Below are positions 11,439 to 20,145 of a stretch of DNA of 64,000 nt, piece after piece (position 1 is the stretch's first letter; each line of letters begins with the position of its first letter). Source of the stretch: Archangium violaceum (GTDB lineage Bacteria; Myxococcota; Myxococcia; Myxococcales; Myxococcaceae); the NCBI RefSeq assembly GCF_016887565.1, contig NZ_CP069396.1, forward strand, positions 10,398,001-10,462,000, given 5' to 3'. The notes below the pieces were generated by a model. That model did no database searches. It was not told the origin of the DNA and was given only the letters and a program-made list of their open reading frames with translations. Both the position numbers and the translations under genes were made by a program.

Positions 11439-12977
11439 TCAAGGCGTGGGCCGGCGCCGCCTCGCCATCAGCGGGGCGAGCACTCCCAGCAGCAGCCAGG
11501 GCGCGTCCGCCGCGAAGCCCGAGACACAGCCGCACCCGGTCCCGGGCGGCTCGGTGCCCGGCGACGAACAGTCCTCGAAGAACTTCGGGAACACCGAGTA
11601 CGGCTCCCGTCCCAACGCCCCAGCATCGGCGGCGAAGTAGAGGACGCCCCCCGTGAACGTCAGGTTGCCCGGTCCGGCCACGGTGGCATCGGCGCCCAGG
11701 TCCATCACCTGCTGGGTGCCCTCCTCCGTCCCGTCGCTCCTCCACAGCTCGGCGCCGGTGCCATCGTCCGCCACGAAGAAGAGCAGCGAGCCCCCGGCCG
11801 TCAGCAACCGCGGTGATGAGCCACCACTCCCGGGCTGGATGTCCCGGACGCGCACCGTGCCCACCGCCGTGCCGTCGCTCTTCCACAGCTCGGCGCCACC
11901 CAGGCCGTCATCCGCCGCGAAGTAGAGCACCCCGCCCACTGCGGCGAAGGAGCTCGGACGCGAGCCCTCGCTCCCCGCGAAGAGGTCCGCGAGCATCACC
12001 GTGCCCTCCGCGGTGCCGTCGCTCGTCCAGAGCTCGGAGCCATGCACGGTGTCATCCAGGCTGAAGAAGAGCCGGCCTCCCACGGCCCTCAGGTTCTGGG
12101 GCGCGGGGTGGGACACCCTGCCGAAGATGTCCCGGACGCGCACCGTTCCGGCTTCCGTCCCATCGCTCTTCCAGAGATCGATTCCCGAGGTGCCATCCGT
12201 GGCCACGAAGAAGAGCGTGTCCCCCACCACCGTCAGCGCCCGGGGGTTCGCGTTGGAATAGGTGCCCGTGGCGATGTCCCTGACGAGCACCGTGCCTTCC
12301 GCCGTCCCATCGCTCTTCCACAGCTCGATGCCATGGTCCGGAGCATCCGCGCCGAAGAAGAGCCTGTCGCCCACCACCGTCAGCGTCCCGGCCACCATGG
12401 AGCTCGCGACGCCGGGGTGGATGTCCTTGACCAGCGTCGTGCCGGAGAACGTCCCGTCCGTCACCCAGAGCTCGCGGCCCGTCACATGGTCGCCAGCGGT
12501 GAACCACGCCCTCCCGCCCAGCGTGACGATGTCCGTCGTCTCGCCGGACTCGGGCCCCTCGCCGATCTCCCGGACCATCACCGTGCCGACCTTCGTCCCA
12601 TCGCTCCTCCACAGCTCGATGCCGTTGACGCCATCGTTCGCCAGGAAGAGGAGCATCTCCCCCAGCCGCGTCAGCCGGTTGGGCCTGGAGCCGTTCGGTC
12701 CGAGCTGGATGTCCTTGACCAGCACCGTGCCGGCCTGGGTGCCATCGCTCTTCCACAGCTCGGTGCCGTGAACGCCGTCATCGGCGACGAAATAGACCGT
12801 CTCCCCGATGCGCACGAAGGACGAGGGCAACGCGCTGCCCGGCCCCGGCGACACGTCCCCGAGCAGCGCCGGGGGAGGAGCGCATCCGGGAGCCGGACTC
12901 TCCGCCCGGACCCGCGGAGCGCTCCACACCAGCGCGAGCACCAGCAGCCCGCCCCATGCCATGGCTCGATGAACCAT
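11439..12977 (-). CDS. ELWxSDGT-repeat MYXO-CTERM surface protein
   Basis: Exported repeat protein of 512 residues. The start at 12977 is set by a strong GGAGGAAG about 6 bases upstream and a signal peptide ending RVRA. Eight repeats of about 50 residues carry the consensus GxELWKSDGTxxGTVxVxDI, the hyalin-like ELWxxDGT repeat that probably forms propeller blades. The tail has a Cys-containing GTGCGC, a hydrophobic helix and MARRRRP, a MYXO-CTERM-type sorting signal expected to be processed for display on the cell surface. The ligand is unknown. The preceding kelch gene is in the same direction, 91 bp upstream. Confidence 0.88.
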   Translation of the reverse strand: MVHRAMAWGGLLVLALVWSAPRVRAESPAPGCAPPPALLGDVSPGPGSALPSSFVRIGETVYFVADDGVHGTELWKSDGTQAGTVLVKDIQLGPNGSRPNRLTRLGEMLLFLANDGVNGIELWRSDGTKVGTVMVREIGEGPESGETTDIVTLGGRAWFTAGDHVTGRELWVTDGTFSGTTLVKDIHPGVASSMVAGTLTVVGDRLFFGADAPDHGIELWKSDGTAEGTVLVRDIATGTYSNANPRALTVVGDTLFFVATDGTSGIDLWKSDGTEAGTVRVRDIFGRVSHPAPQNLRAVGGRLFFSLDDTVHGSELWTSDGTAEGTVMLADLFAGSEGSRPSSFAAVGGVLYFAADDGLGGAELWKSDGTAVGTVRVRDIQPGSGGSSPRLLTAGGSLLFFVADDGTGAELWRSDGTEEGTQQVMDLGADATVAGPGNLTFTGGVLYFAADAGALGREPYSVFPKFFEDCSSPGTEPPGTGCGCVSGFAADAPWLLLGVLAPLMARRRRPTP

Positions 12978-13068
12978 CCACTTCCTCCGAAAAACACGGG
13001 GGGCGCGGGCCCGGGGAAGGTCCCAGGAGCCTCGCGCCCCCCGCATGAGAGCCCGTCTGGAGCCGCGA

Positions 13069-15888
13069 CTACGGGTTCGCCGGGTTGAAGACCTCCGACG
13101 AGGCCTGGTCGTGGTTGCTGGCGCCGCCCACCGCGAGCACCGTGCCGTTGTCCAGCAGCGTGGCCGTGTGCTGGAAGCGGTCCACGTTCATGGCCGTGGT
13201 GGCGCTCCAGGTCCCCGTGGCCGGGTCGTACAGCTCGGCCGAGTACAGGATGCCCTGGGAGTCGTGGTAGCCGCCCGACACCAGCACCTTGCCGTCCTTC
13301 AGCTCGGTGGCCGAGTGGTACCGGCGCGGCGTGCCCATGCTCCCGGTGGCCGACCAGGTGTTGGTGGCCGGGTCATACAGCTCCGCCGAGGCGCTGAGCG
13401 GCACGTCGAGGCCCGCGCCGCCCGCCACCAGCACCTTGCCATTCTTCAGCGAGGTGGCCGAGTGGTACGCGCGGCCCGTGCCCATGCCAGCCACGGCCGT
13501 CCACTCGCCCGTGGCCGGGTCATACAGCTCCGCCGAGGAGACGCGCGCACCGGAGGCATCGAAGCCACCCGTCACCAGCACCTTGCCGTTGGACAGCGGG
13601 GTCAGGGTGTGGAAGCGCCGGGCCGTGTTCAGGCCACCGGTGAACGACCAGGTGCCCAGACCCGGGTCATACAGCTCGGCCGAGGCCAGCACGCCGTCGC
13701 CATACTCCTCGGGGCTACCACCAGCCACCAGCACCTTGCCGTCGGGCAGCAGGACCGCGGCGTGGTGGAAGCGCAGCTGGTTCAGCCGGCCCGCCGACTC
13801 CCACTGGCCCCGCGACGGGACGTACAGCTCCGCGGTGATGCCGGAGAACACGTCCTGGCCACCACCGGCGACGAGCACCCGGCCATCCCGCAGCCGCGTG
13901 GCCGTGTGGCCGCGGTGCGTGGTGAGGCTGTTGCCCGTGGCCGACCAGGCCTTGGCCGCCGGGTCGTACAGCTCCGAGGTGACGTTGTAGCCGCCGGCCA
14001 CCAGCACCCGGCCATTCTCGAGCAGCGTGGCGGAGTGCAGCAGGCGAGGCAGGGCCATGCCGCCCGTGAGGACCCAGCCCTTGTCACCCTCACCCCCCGT
14101 GCCACAAGTGCCGGAGGCGCCGGGGACGACCTTGACCGTGCGGGTCTCGCTGCCGACGTTGCCGGACGAGTCCTTCACCTCGTAGGTGAGCGTGTACGTG
14201 CCCGGTACCTTCGTATCGACGGAGCCGGAGACGGCCACCTGGGCGCTCAGGTCTCCCTCGCACCCGTCGTAGACGTCCACACCGGGCTCGACGTACGGGG
14301 TCTGGCACTCCACGGTCACCGTGGAGTCGCCGAACAGCGCCACGATGGGAGCGCGGGTGTCCAGCACCTTCACCGTGCTGGTGCAGGTGGCGGTGTTCCC
14401 GGAGGAGTCCTTGGCGGTGTGATTCACCGTCGTGGAGCCCGGCGGGAAGCTGCCAGGGCCATGGTCGGCGCTCACGCTCGGCTCACCGCAGTTGTCGGTG
14501 GCGACCGCCAGACCCGGGTCGAGCATCAGGTCCTCGGAGCACTCGGCCGCTACATCCTCCGGGCAATAGATGAACGGGGCCGTGCTGTCGGTCACGCGCA
14601 CCCGTGCCGTGCAGGAGGACCGCAGGTTCGTCTGGTCCACGCACATCAACGTCACGGTGGTGTTGCCAGGCCCGAAGGGGCCCTCCGGCGACTGGGTGCA
14701 GGCGCTCAGGTCCCCATCCGGGTCGTACGAGCCATTGTTCACGGAACCGGTGCCGCACTGGTCGCCGGCCGTCACGTCCAGGTCCTTGCACAGGGCCACG
14801 GGAGGATGGGCGGTGGGCTCGCCAACGGACCTGCACGAGGCGCTGCAGGAGCCGGAGCCGTTGCCAGCACCGGTGTCGCACTCCTCGCCAGGGTCCTTCA
14901 CGCCGTCACCGCACCAGTGCAGGCGGCACACGGCCGAGCACGCCGTCCCCGGGGTGCCATTCGTCAGAGAACCGGAGTCGCACTCCTCGGGGTACTGCAC
15001 CACCCCGTCGCCGCACAGCACGGGGGTGGCACCGCGCGCCAGGATGTAGGGCACGCCATGCGAGCCGTCCGCGAAGTCCCGCGAGCCCGGCCAGCGGGGT
15101 CCCGTCGCCGCATCCCGGGCAATCACCAGCGCCGTGAAGTCCGCGTCCGGGTACACATCGAAGGCCTCGTGCACGGAGCAGTTCCAGCCGGAGAGGAGGC
15201 GATCCGTCAGGCCCTCGAGCGCATCATGACTGGCCACGATATGGGCGTCGTCGTAGCAGCCCACGCCCGTCACGGAGAAGGAACCGAACGGCTCGAGCAG
15301 CTTCACCTGCGTCTGCGATTTGATGGCGTGGTAGTAGCAGCTCAGGCTGATGTAGGCGCCCGTCTTGCCCTGCTGATAGGCCGCGAACCCGATGGAGTTC
15401 TGCGTGCCCGTGTACTCTTTGTGGAACGCGAAGTCGGTGCCCACGATGATGACGTTGCCGTCGACGACGGGGCCCCACACGTGGCGGTTGTTCAACGCCG
15501 CCTGCACCACCGTCAGGCCCGCGCACTCGGCATCCCCCAGGATGATGGCGCGATAGGTGGCGAAGTCCGCCGCGCTCATCGCGGCCCACTCCGCGTCGCT
15601 GACCAAGTGCACCTGGTAGCCCAGGCTCCTGGCCTGGCTCGCCTCGATGCTGTCCTCGCCATTGCTGACCGTGCTGTCCAGGATGAGCACCTTGTTGGTG
15701 CTGACCACCCCCGGCGGGCGCGCGCTCATGATGGAGCGCGCCGCGGCTGCCTTGGGCACCGGAGCCGGGGAGGACTCCGCATCCAACGACGACTCGCCGG
15801 TGCACGCGGTGAGCAGCAGCGCACCCAGGACACACAGCATCCGACCACGGATGCCGCTCCAACGCTTCTCCAGGGTATCAGACAGCAT
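13069..15888 (-). CDS. Large kelch-repeat lipoprotein with HYR and Cys-rich modules
   Basis: Secreted lipoprotein of 939 residues starting at 15888 (GGGAGGGG upstream), lipobox LTAC with Cys about 29. Order of parts: an N-terminal domain of about 270 residues of unknown type; two DUF4215-like Cys-rich units (CGDGVVQYPEECD, CGDGVKDPGEECD); two HYR-type Ig domains with PPGSTTV/STVKV strands; a DUF5011-like Ig unit (YVEPGVDVYDGCEG, VPGTYTLTYEVKD). Last come about seven kelch blades with the recurring NGKVLVAGG and SAELYDPATGTW. All are extracellular adhesion or display modules. The partner is unknown. The upstream 225 bp are comparatively A+T-rich and probably hold the promoter. Confidence 0.88.
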   Translation of the reverse strand: MLSDTLEKRWSGIRGRMLCVLGALLLTACTGESSLDAESSPAPVPKAAAARSIMSARPPGVVSTNKVLILDSTVSNGEDSIEASQARSLGYQVHLVSDAEWAAMSAADFATYRAIILGDAECAGLTVVQAALNNRHVWGPVVDGNVIIVGTDFAFHKEYTGTQNSIGFAAYQQGKTGAYISLSCYYHAIKSQTQVKLLEPFGSFSVTGVGCYDDAHIVASHDALEGLTDRLLSGWNCSVHEAFDVYPDADFTALVIARDAATGPRWPGSRDFADGSHGVPYILARGATPVLCGDGVVQYPEECDSGSLTNGTPGTACSAVCRLHWCGDGVKDPGEECDTGAGNGSGSCSASCRSVGEPTAHPPVALCKDLDVTAGDQCGTGSVNNGSYDPDGDLSACTQSPEGPFGPGNTTVTLMCVDQTNLRSSCTARVRVTDSTAPFIYCPEDVAAECSEDLMLDPGLAVATDNCGEPSVSADHGPGSFPPGSTTVNHTAKDSSGNTATCTSTVKVLDTRAPIVALFGDSTVTVECQTPYVEPGVDVYDGCEGDLSAQVAVSGSVDTKVPGTYTLTYEVKDSSGNVGSETRTVKVVPGASGTCGTGGEGDKGWVLTGGMALPRLLHSATLLENGRVLVAGGYNVTSELYDPAAKAWSATGNSLTTHRGHTATRLRDGRVLVAGGGQDVFSGITAELYVPSRGQWESAGRLNQLRFHHAAVLLPDGKVLVAGGSPEEYGDGVLASAELYDPGLGTWSFTGGLNTARRFHTLTPLSNGKVLVTGGFDASGARVSSAELYDPATGEWTAVAGMGTGRAYHSATSLKNGKVLVAGGAGLDVPLSASAELYDPATNTWSATGSMGTPRRYHSATELKDGKVLVSGGYHDSQGILYSAELYDPATGTWSATTAMNVDRFQHTATLLDNGTVLAVGGASNHDQASSEVFNPANP

Positions 15889-16113
15889 CCATACCCCTCC
15901 CCTCTCTTGGCTGGGACGGACCACGGCGACGGAGTCGTCTAACTCCTCGCCTCGTTCTCGGCACTCCCGTGATTGTCCGCGTACGGCCGACTCAAACCGG
16001 GCACTGTATTTTTACACCCGGATCACCCGAAAAATGAAATCAATCTCCCAGGGCCTACATCCCAGTAATACCAGGATGCCGCTCGGGATGTGACTCCAAG
16101 TGAGAGAGAGACC

Positions 16114-16971
16114 TCACGGGCGTGCGCGAGTACCGGCGAGGAAGTCAGCCAAGGTGGGCGCGTAGTCCACACCCAGGCGCTGGGGGACGTCATCGTGGTC
16201 GGCGCCCTCCACCACGACGAGCCGCTTGGGCTCCTGGGCCCCGGAGAAGAGACGCTCGGAGAACTCGGGGCGGACGAAGTCGTCCGCGGCGCCGTGCAAC
16301 AGCAGCAGGGGCACCCCCCGCATGGCGCGGATGCGGCCCTCGGTGTCCCAGGCGCCCTGGGAGACGAAACCGGCGGGGACGTCCATGTTGCTGGAGTCCC
16401 CCACCAGTCCCTGCACGGAGCTGAAGGGAGACTCGAGAATGAGGGCCGCGGGGGACGTGTCCGCCGCGAGCTGGGTGGCCACCGCCGTGCCGAAAGAGCG
16501 CCCGTAGTAGACGAGCCGGTCCGCCGGAAGACCCGAGCGCGCGCCGAGCCAGGCGAGCGCCGCCCGGCTGTCCTCGAGCAGGCCCTGCTCGGTGGGCTCC
16601 ACGTCGGTGGAGGTGCCCCAGCCGCGGTAGTCGAAGACGAGCACGTCGTAGCCGAGGTTGGCCAGGCCCTTGGGCCGGGCGATGTGCACGTCCAGGTTGC
16701 AGCAGATGCCGTGGAAGTAGAGGACGTAGCCGAGGGGCGGCTGCTGCGCGGACTTCACGTACGCGGCCCCCAGCCGCACGTGCTCGTCCACCACGAGCTC
16801 CACCGGCTCGATGCGGTCGGGGGACACCGTCTCCTCGGGCGTGTCGCCCTCGGCGGGGAGCGTGTAGTGGTCCACCCGCGTGCGCGAGTAGAGGAAGGGA
16901 TCCAACGAGTAGCAGGCCCCGATGCCCACCGCGGCCAGCAGGGTTCCCAGCAGCAGCGCGCGGCGGCTCAT
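16114..16971 (-). CDS. Alpha/beta hydrolase lipoprotein
   Basis: Alpha/beta hydrolase of 285 residues. The nucleophile elbow is GRSFG (Ser 159), with an oxyanion HG at YFHG (87-88), a probable Asp in HGAADDFVRP and His in EGADHDD completing a catalytic triad. The N-terminus has a basic start, a hydrophobic core and GIGAC, so a lipid-anchored or membrane-tethered form is likely. It resembles the abhydrolase 13 / BAAT-like serine hydrolases; the substrate is unknown. The ATG overlaps the stop of the upstream gene by 4 bases (ATGA), so it is the last gene of an operon. Confidence 0.88.
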   Translation of the reverse strand: MSRRALLLGTLLAAVGIGACYSLDPFLYSRTRVDHYTLPAEGDTPEETVSPDRIEPVELVVDEHVRLGAAYVKSAQQPPLGYVLYFHGICCNLDVHIARPKGLANLGYDVLVFDYRGWGTSTDVEPTEQGLLEDSRAALAWLGARSGLPADRLVYYGRSFGTAVATQLAADTSPAALILESPFSSVQGLVGDSSNMDVPAGFVSQGAWDTEGRIRAMRGVPLLLLHGAADDFVRPEFSERLFSGAQEPKRLVVVEGADHDDVPQRLGVDYAPTLADFLAGTRARP

Positions 16972-17618
16972 CTCTCGTCACCTCCGAAGCGGTAGTTCAC
17001 GCCCAGCACGACGCCCAGCGCCCCCATGCCCTGGAGGCCCTGCCAGTCCGCCGCGTTGAAGCGGGTGGCGTAATCGGGCTGGTACCAGCGCAGGTCCAAC
17101 TGCACGCCCCACTGCCCCAGCCGCACCTCCTCGCCCGCCGCCAGCGACAGCAGGGGCCGCCCCCCCGCGAGCTGCACCAGGCCGGTGGCCGAGACATAGG
17201 AGAGGAAACGCCCGCCGAGCAGGTAGCTGACGGTGGGCGACACCTCGACGTAGGCGCGAGGGGAGGCGCGCCGCGAGGAGAGGACGCTGGTGAAGCCGTA
17301 GACGCGGCCGCCCAGGGAGACGGCCGGCACCGCGCCGTCCTGTTCGAGCACCAACCCGCTGCCTCCCACGTCCAGGCCCGCCACCCCGAAGGCGAGCGAG
17401 GTGAGGTGCGCATGGGCGGCCACGTCGACGCGGTCGGCCACGCCGTAGCGGGCGCCCACGGTGCTCAGCGGCACCGGAAGCACCGGACCCAGCTTCACCA
17501 GGGGCCCGCCGGCGGCCCCCTCGATCTGGAGGGTGCCACGCGGCACCGGGCGCACCTGGGTGGTCAATCCGCATCCCGTGGCGAGCAGGGCGGGAAGGAG
17601 CAGCAACGCGGTTCTCAT
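16968..17618 (-). CDS. Outer-membrane beta-barrel-like lipoprotein
   Basis: Small envelope protein of 216 residues. The start at 17618 is set by GGGAGGGAG upstream and a lipobox ATGC with Cys near residue 16. After the Cys the chain is built of alternating hydrophobic strands with Gly turns (YGVADRVDVAAHAHL, RAYVEVSPTVSYLLG, LGVVLGVNYRFG), which looks like a small beta-barrel. A transport or structural role is inferred only. It overlaps the hydrolase start by 4 bases and follows the small lipoprotein gene by 49 bp. Confidence 0.75.
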   Translation of the reverse strand: MRTALLLLPALLATGCGLTTQVRPVPRGTLQIEGAAGGPLVKLGPVLPVPLSTVGARYGVADRVDVAAHAHLTSLAFGVAGLDVGGSGLVLEQDGAVPAVSLGGRVYGFTSVLSSRRASPRAYVEVSPTVSYLLGGRFLSYVSATGLVQLAGGRPLLSLAAGEEVRLGQWGVQLDLRWYQPDYATRFNAADWQGLQGMGALGVVLGVNYRFGGDER

Positions 17619-17667
17619 CACGCTCCCTCCCATAGCGGAAGGCGGACTTCTTTGCCTCCGCTCCCTC

Positions 17668-18171
17668 CTATTGAGGGGGCTCGGGGCCAAAGCCCGCGTC
17701 GGACGCCACCGCCGAGAAACGCCCGCCGAGCGTCCGGCCCGCGCCGTAGCCCTCACCCTCCTTGAAGGACAGCGAGAAGTCGCCGCGCGTCGGCTCGCCC
17801 GGGTTGCCGCCCTCGTCCAGCACCAGGTCGCCGTTCTCCACCGGCGCGAAGACACGCGCCGGCTCGCCCGCCGCCAGGTGCACCACCGTCGCCCGCGCGT
17901 GCCCCGACGGCGTCTGCCCCGCCAGGTCCACCTCCTTCCCCGGCTTCAGCTCCAACCCCTCCGTGTCCACGCTCAACCGCACCACCAGGTCCACGTCCGT
18001 GGCCGTGCTGCGGTAGTAGCTCACCTGCAGCGCCTGGGCGTTGCGCTGCACCTCCACGCGCGACACCTCCAGCGGGAACAGGTCCCCCACGCTGCCCGAC
18101 AGCGAGTTGTCCCCTCCACACCCCACCAGCACGCCGCACACCACCACCGCCAGGCACGCCACTCGCCTCAC
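17668..18171 (-). CDS. Small lipoprotein, unknown function
   Basis: Lipoprotein of 167 residues starting at a GTG (18171) that overlaps the stop of the upstream gene by 4 bases. Signal MRRVACLAVVVCGVLVGCG with lipobox LVGC. The mature part has beta-rich, Thr/Val-containing strands (ATDVDLVVRLSVDTEG) and ends in an acidic/Gly tail. No family is recognised. The coupling to the gene at 18168-19454 suggests the two products act together at the envelope. Confidence 0.75.
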   Translation of the reverse strand: MRRVACLAVVVCGVLVGCGGDNSLSGSVGDLFPLEVSRVEVQRNAQALQVSYYRSTATDVDLVVRLSVDTEGLELKPGKEVDLAGQTPSGHARATVVHLAAGEPARVFAPVENGDLVLDEGGNPGEPTRGDFSLSFKEGEGYGAGRTLGGRFSAVASDAGFGPEPPQ

Positions 18172-19454
18172 GGCTCCACCGCCAGCTTCACCACGCCCGA
18201 GTCCGGCGCGCGGTACGCCACCACCCGCTTGCCCGTGGACAGGAAGGCCAGCTTCGCCCCCCACCCGCCCGCGGCATCCACCAGCACGTCATTCCAGTTC
18301 TGCTCGATGAAGGCCGAGATGTGCAGCTCGTCCACGCGCGGGTCGCAGCTCTGCTCGTTGGCGCTCACGTTGTTGGAGCAGATGTAATAGGCGATGTGCG
18401 GCTCGTGATGCACGGGGTCGAAGGCCAGCGACGGGTACCAGCCGCCCGCGCCCGACTGGAACACCGGGTCCGGCTCCGACCAGGAGACGCCGTCCTTGGA
18501 GAAAGTATAGGTGAGCTTGTTGCTGGTGCGGTCCACCACCGCCACTCCGTAGCCCACCTGGCTGTCCCACCCGAGGCTCGCGCCCAGCTGCGTGTCGGAG
18601 ACGGTCTGCACCCGCAGCGCCGTCGTCCAGGTGCCGTCCGGCTTGCGGCGCTGGAAGAGCACGTTGCGGCCCCGGGCATCCGCGCTATCCAGCACCTGGT
18701 CGTGCACCAGCGCGGGCTGTCCTCCCGCCATCACCATGGAGATGTGGCCGCCATACCCCGCCTTGGTGTCGGCCGACATGGCCAACATCCTGGGGGCCCA
18801 GCTCGTCGGGCCGCCTTCGACCAGCTCGAGGTCGCTGCCCTCCCAGTCCTGCTTGCCGAACTGGCCGTTGTGCCCGTCCCGGTACGCGACGTAGGCCTTC
18901 GTGCCGTCGAAGACGATGGCGGGGTTGAGACCCACCAGGAAGCCCGAGTCCGCCAGGGCGTTGCCCGTCGGCGCGTTGTTGCTCCGGGTGGCCGGGATTC
19001 TCTCCGCCCAGCTTCCGGGCGCGTTGCGGTACGACACGGCGAGATCGCTCTGCACCCACTCAACGGACTGGTCAGCACCACCACCGAGGTAGCTCACCGC
19101 CGCCTTGCCCGTGGAGTCGTACGCCACCGACACGCCACTCACCACCTCCACCGTGGCGACGCGCTCGGGCTGCGAGGCCTGGCCGTCCTTCCACTCGATG
19201 AAGCGAATCTCGTAGTTCTTCGTCCCCGTCACGCGGCTGATGTAGGCCACGCCGACCCGGTCCTGCGGCCCCACCGCGAGCGCGATCGGCTGCAACTCCG
19301 TGGCCGTCGTGTCGAGGACGACCCGGGTGAAGGGGGACAACCCGTTGAGGGTGTCGGTGTTGTCGTCGCCGGTGCCCGCATCGGGGGGACGCGGCTCATC
19401 GGGGGTACACGCCAACGCGAGCGCCAGGCCCAGCGCCCATCCCTGCCGTCTCAT
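18168..19454 (-). CDS. Lipoprotein with sialidase/propeller-like repeats
   Basis: First gene of the leftward operon, encoding a lipoprotein of 428 residues. The start at 19454 follows AAGGAG about 8 bases upstream; the lipobox is LALAC. A short PPDAG spacer precedes repeated strands such as VGVAYISRV, AAVSYLGGG, AYVAYRDGHNG and LAFDPVHHEPHIAYY. These resemble Asp-box-poor sialidase-like or propeller blades reporting time-series data. No catalytic motif could be identified. It is divergent from the Tat-signal oxidoreductase pair, 70 bp away. Confidence 0.75.
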   Translation of the reverse strand: MRRQGWALGLALALACTPDEPRPPDAGTGDDNTDTLNGLSPFTRVVLDTTATELQPIALAVGPQDRVGVAYISRVTGTKNYEIRFIEWKDGQASQPERVATVEVVSGVSVAYDSTGKAAVSYLGGGADQSVEWVQSDLAVSYRNAPGSWAERIPATRSNNAPTGNALADSGFLVGLNPAIVFDGTKAYVAYRDGHNGQFGKQDWEGSDLELVEGGPTSWAPRMLAMSADTKAGYGGHISMVMAGGQPALVHDQVLDSADARGRNVLFQRRKPDGTWTTALRVQTVSDTQLGASLGWDSQVGYGVAVVDRTSNKLTYTFSKDGVSWSEPDPVFQSGAGGWYPSLAFDPVHHEPHIAYYICSNNVSANEQSCDPRVDELHISAFIEQNWNDVLVDAAGGWGAKLAFLSTGKRVVAYRAPDSGVVKLAVEP

Positions 19455-19524
19455 GGAGCGTCTCCTTGGTTGTGAATCAAGCAAGGACCCCATCCTACGC
19501 CAGCTGGGCTAGGCTTGGGCGTAC

Positions 19525-20145
19525 ATGGACCGGCGATCCTTCCTCCAGCGGTTGTCCTTCTTCGGTGGCGGCGTGGTGCTCCTCGGCGGCGCGGCCTGCA
19601 AGCGCGGCCCGTCCTCCGAGCCCCCCGCTCCCGCCAACACCCAGGCTGCGGCGGCGAACGACGCCTCGCCCCGCACCTTCACCCGGGCCGAGTACGCCGT
19701 GGTGGCCGCCGCCAGCGAGCGCATCCTCCCGCGCGACGAGGACCCCGGCGCGAAGGACGCGGACGTGCCCGCCTACATCGATCGGATGCTCCAGTCGCCG
19801 GAGCTCGAGCAGATGCGCCAGGACTTCATGCAGGGCGTGGCCGCGCTGGAGCGGCGCTCGCAGCGGATGTTCCAGGTGGGCTTCGCCCAGGCCACGCCCG
19901 CCCAGCAGGACGAGCTGCTCGGCCTCTTCAAGGACAGCCCCGCGGGCAGCGGCGAGGCGCACTTCTTCGAGCTGTTGATGGTGCTGACGCTGGAGGGCTT
20001 CCTCGGGGACCCGTCCTACGGCGGCAACAAGGAGCGGGTGGGCTGGAAGCTGGTGGGCTTCGACACGGTGGGCACGGTGGCCTCCGCGCCGCCCGAGGGA
20101 CATGACGGCATGAAGTGCTTGAAGACGTGCGGGAGGCACCCGTGA
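19525..20145 (+). CDS. Gluconate 2-dehydrogenase subunit 3 family protein
   Basis: Small subunit of a GMC-type dehydrogenase, 206 residues. The N-terminus MDRRSFLQRL with a following hydrophobic stretch is a Tat export signal, and GGAAC suggests lipidation. The body contains the family's FTRAEYAVVAAASERILPRDEDPGA pattern, DVPAYIDR, and LLMVLTLEGFLGDPSYGGN. In characterised gluconate 2-dehydrogenases this subunit carries the signal that exports the flavoprotein. Its stop overlaps the GTG of the flavoprotein gene by 4 bases, so the two are translated together. A cytochrome subunit is not found next to them. Confidence 0.88.
   Translation: MDRRSFLQRLSFFGGGVVLLGGAACKRGPSSEPPAPANTQAAAANDASPRTFTRAEYAVVAAASERILPRDEDPGAKDADVPAYIDRMLQSPELEQMRQDFMQGVAALERRSQRMFQVGFAQATPAQQDELLGLFKDSPAGSGEAHFFELLMVLTLEGFLGDPSYGGNKERVGWKLVGFDTVGTVASAPPEGHDGMKCLKTCGRHP

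Noticed and set aside
13045-15942. Plus-strand open frame opposite the kelch lipoprotein gene
   Set aside because: No start with ribosome site, composition is that of antisense of GC-rich genes; the minus strand has kelch repeats.
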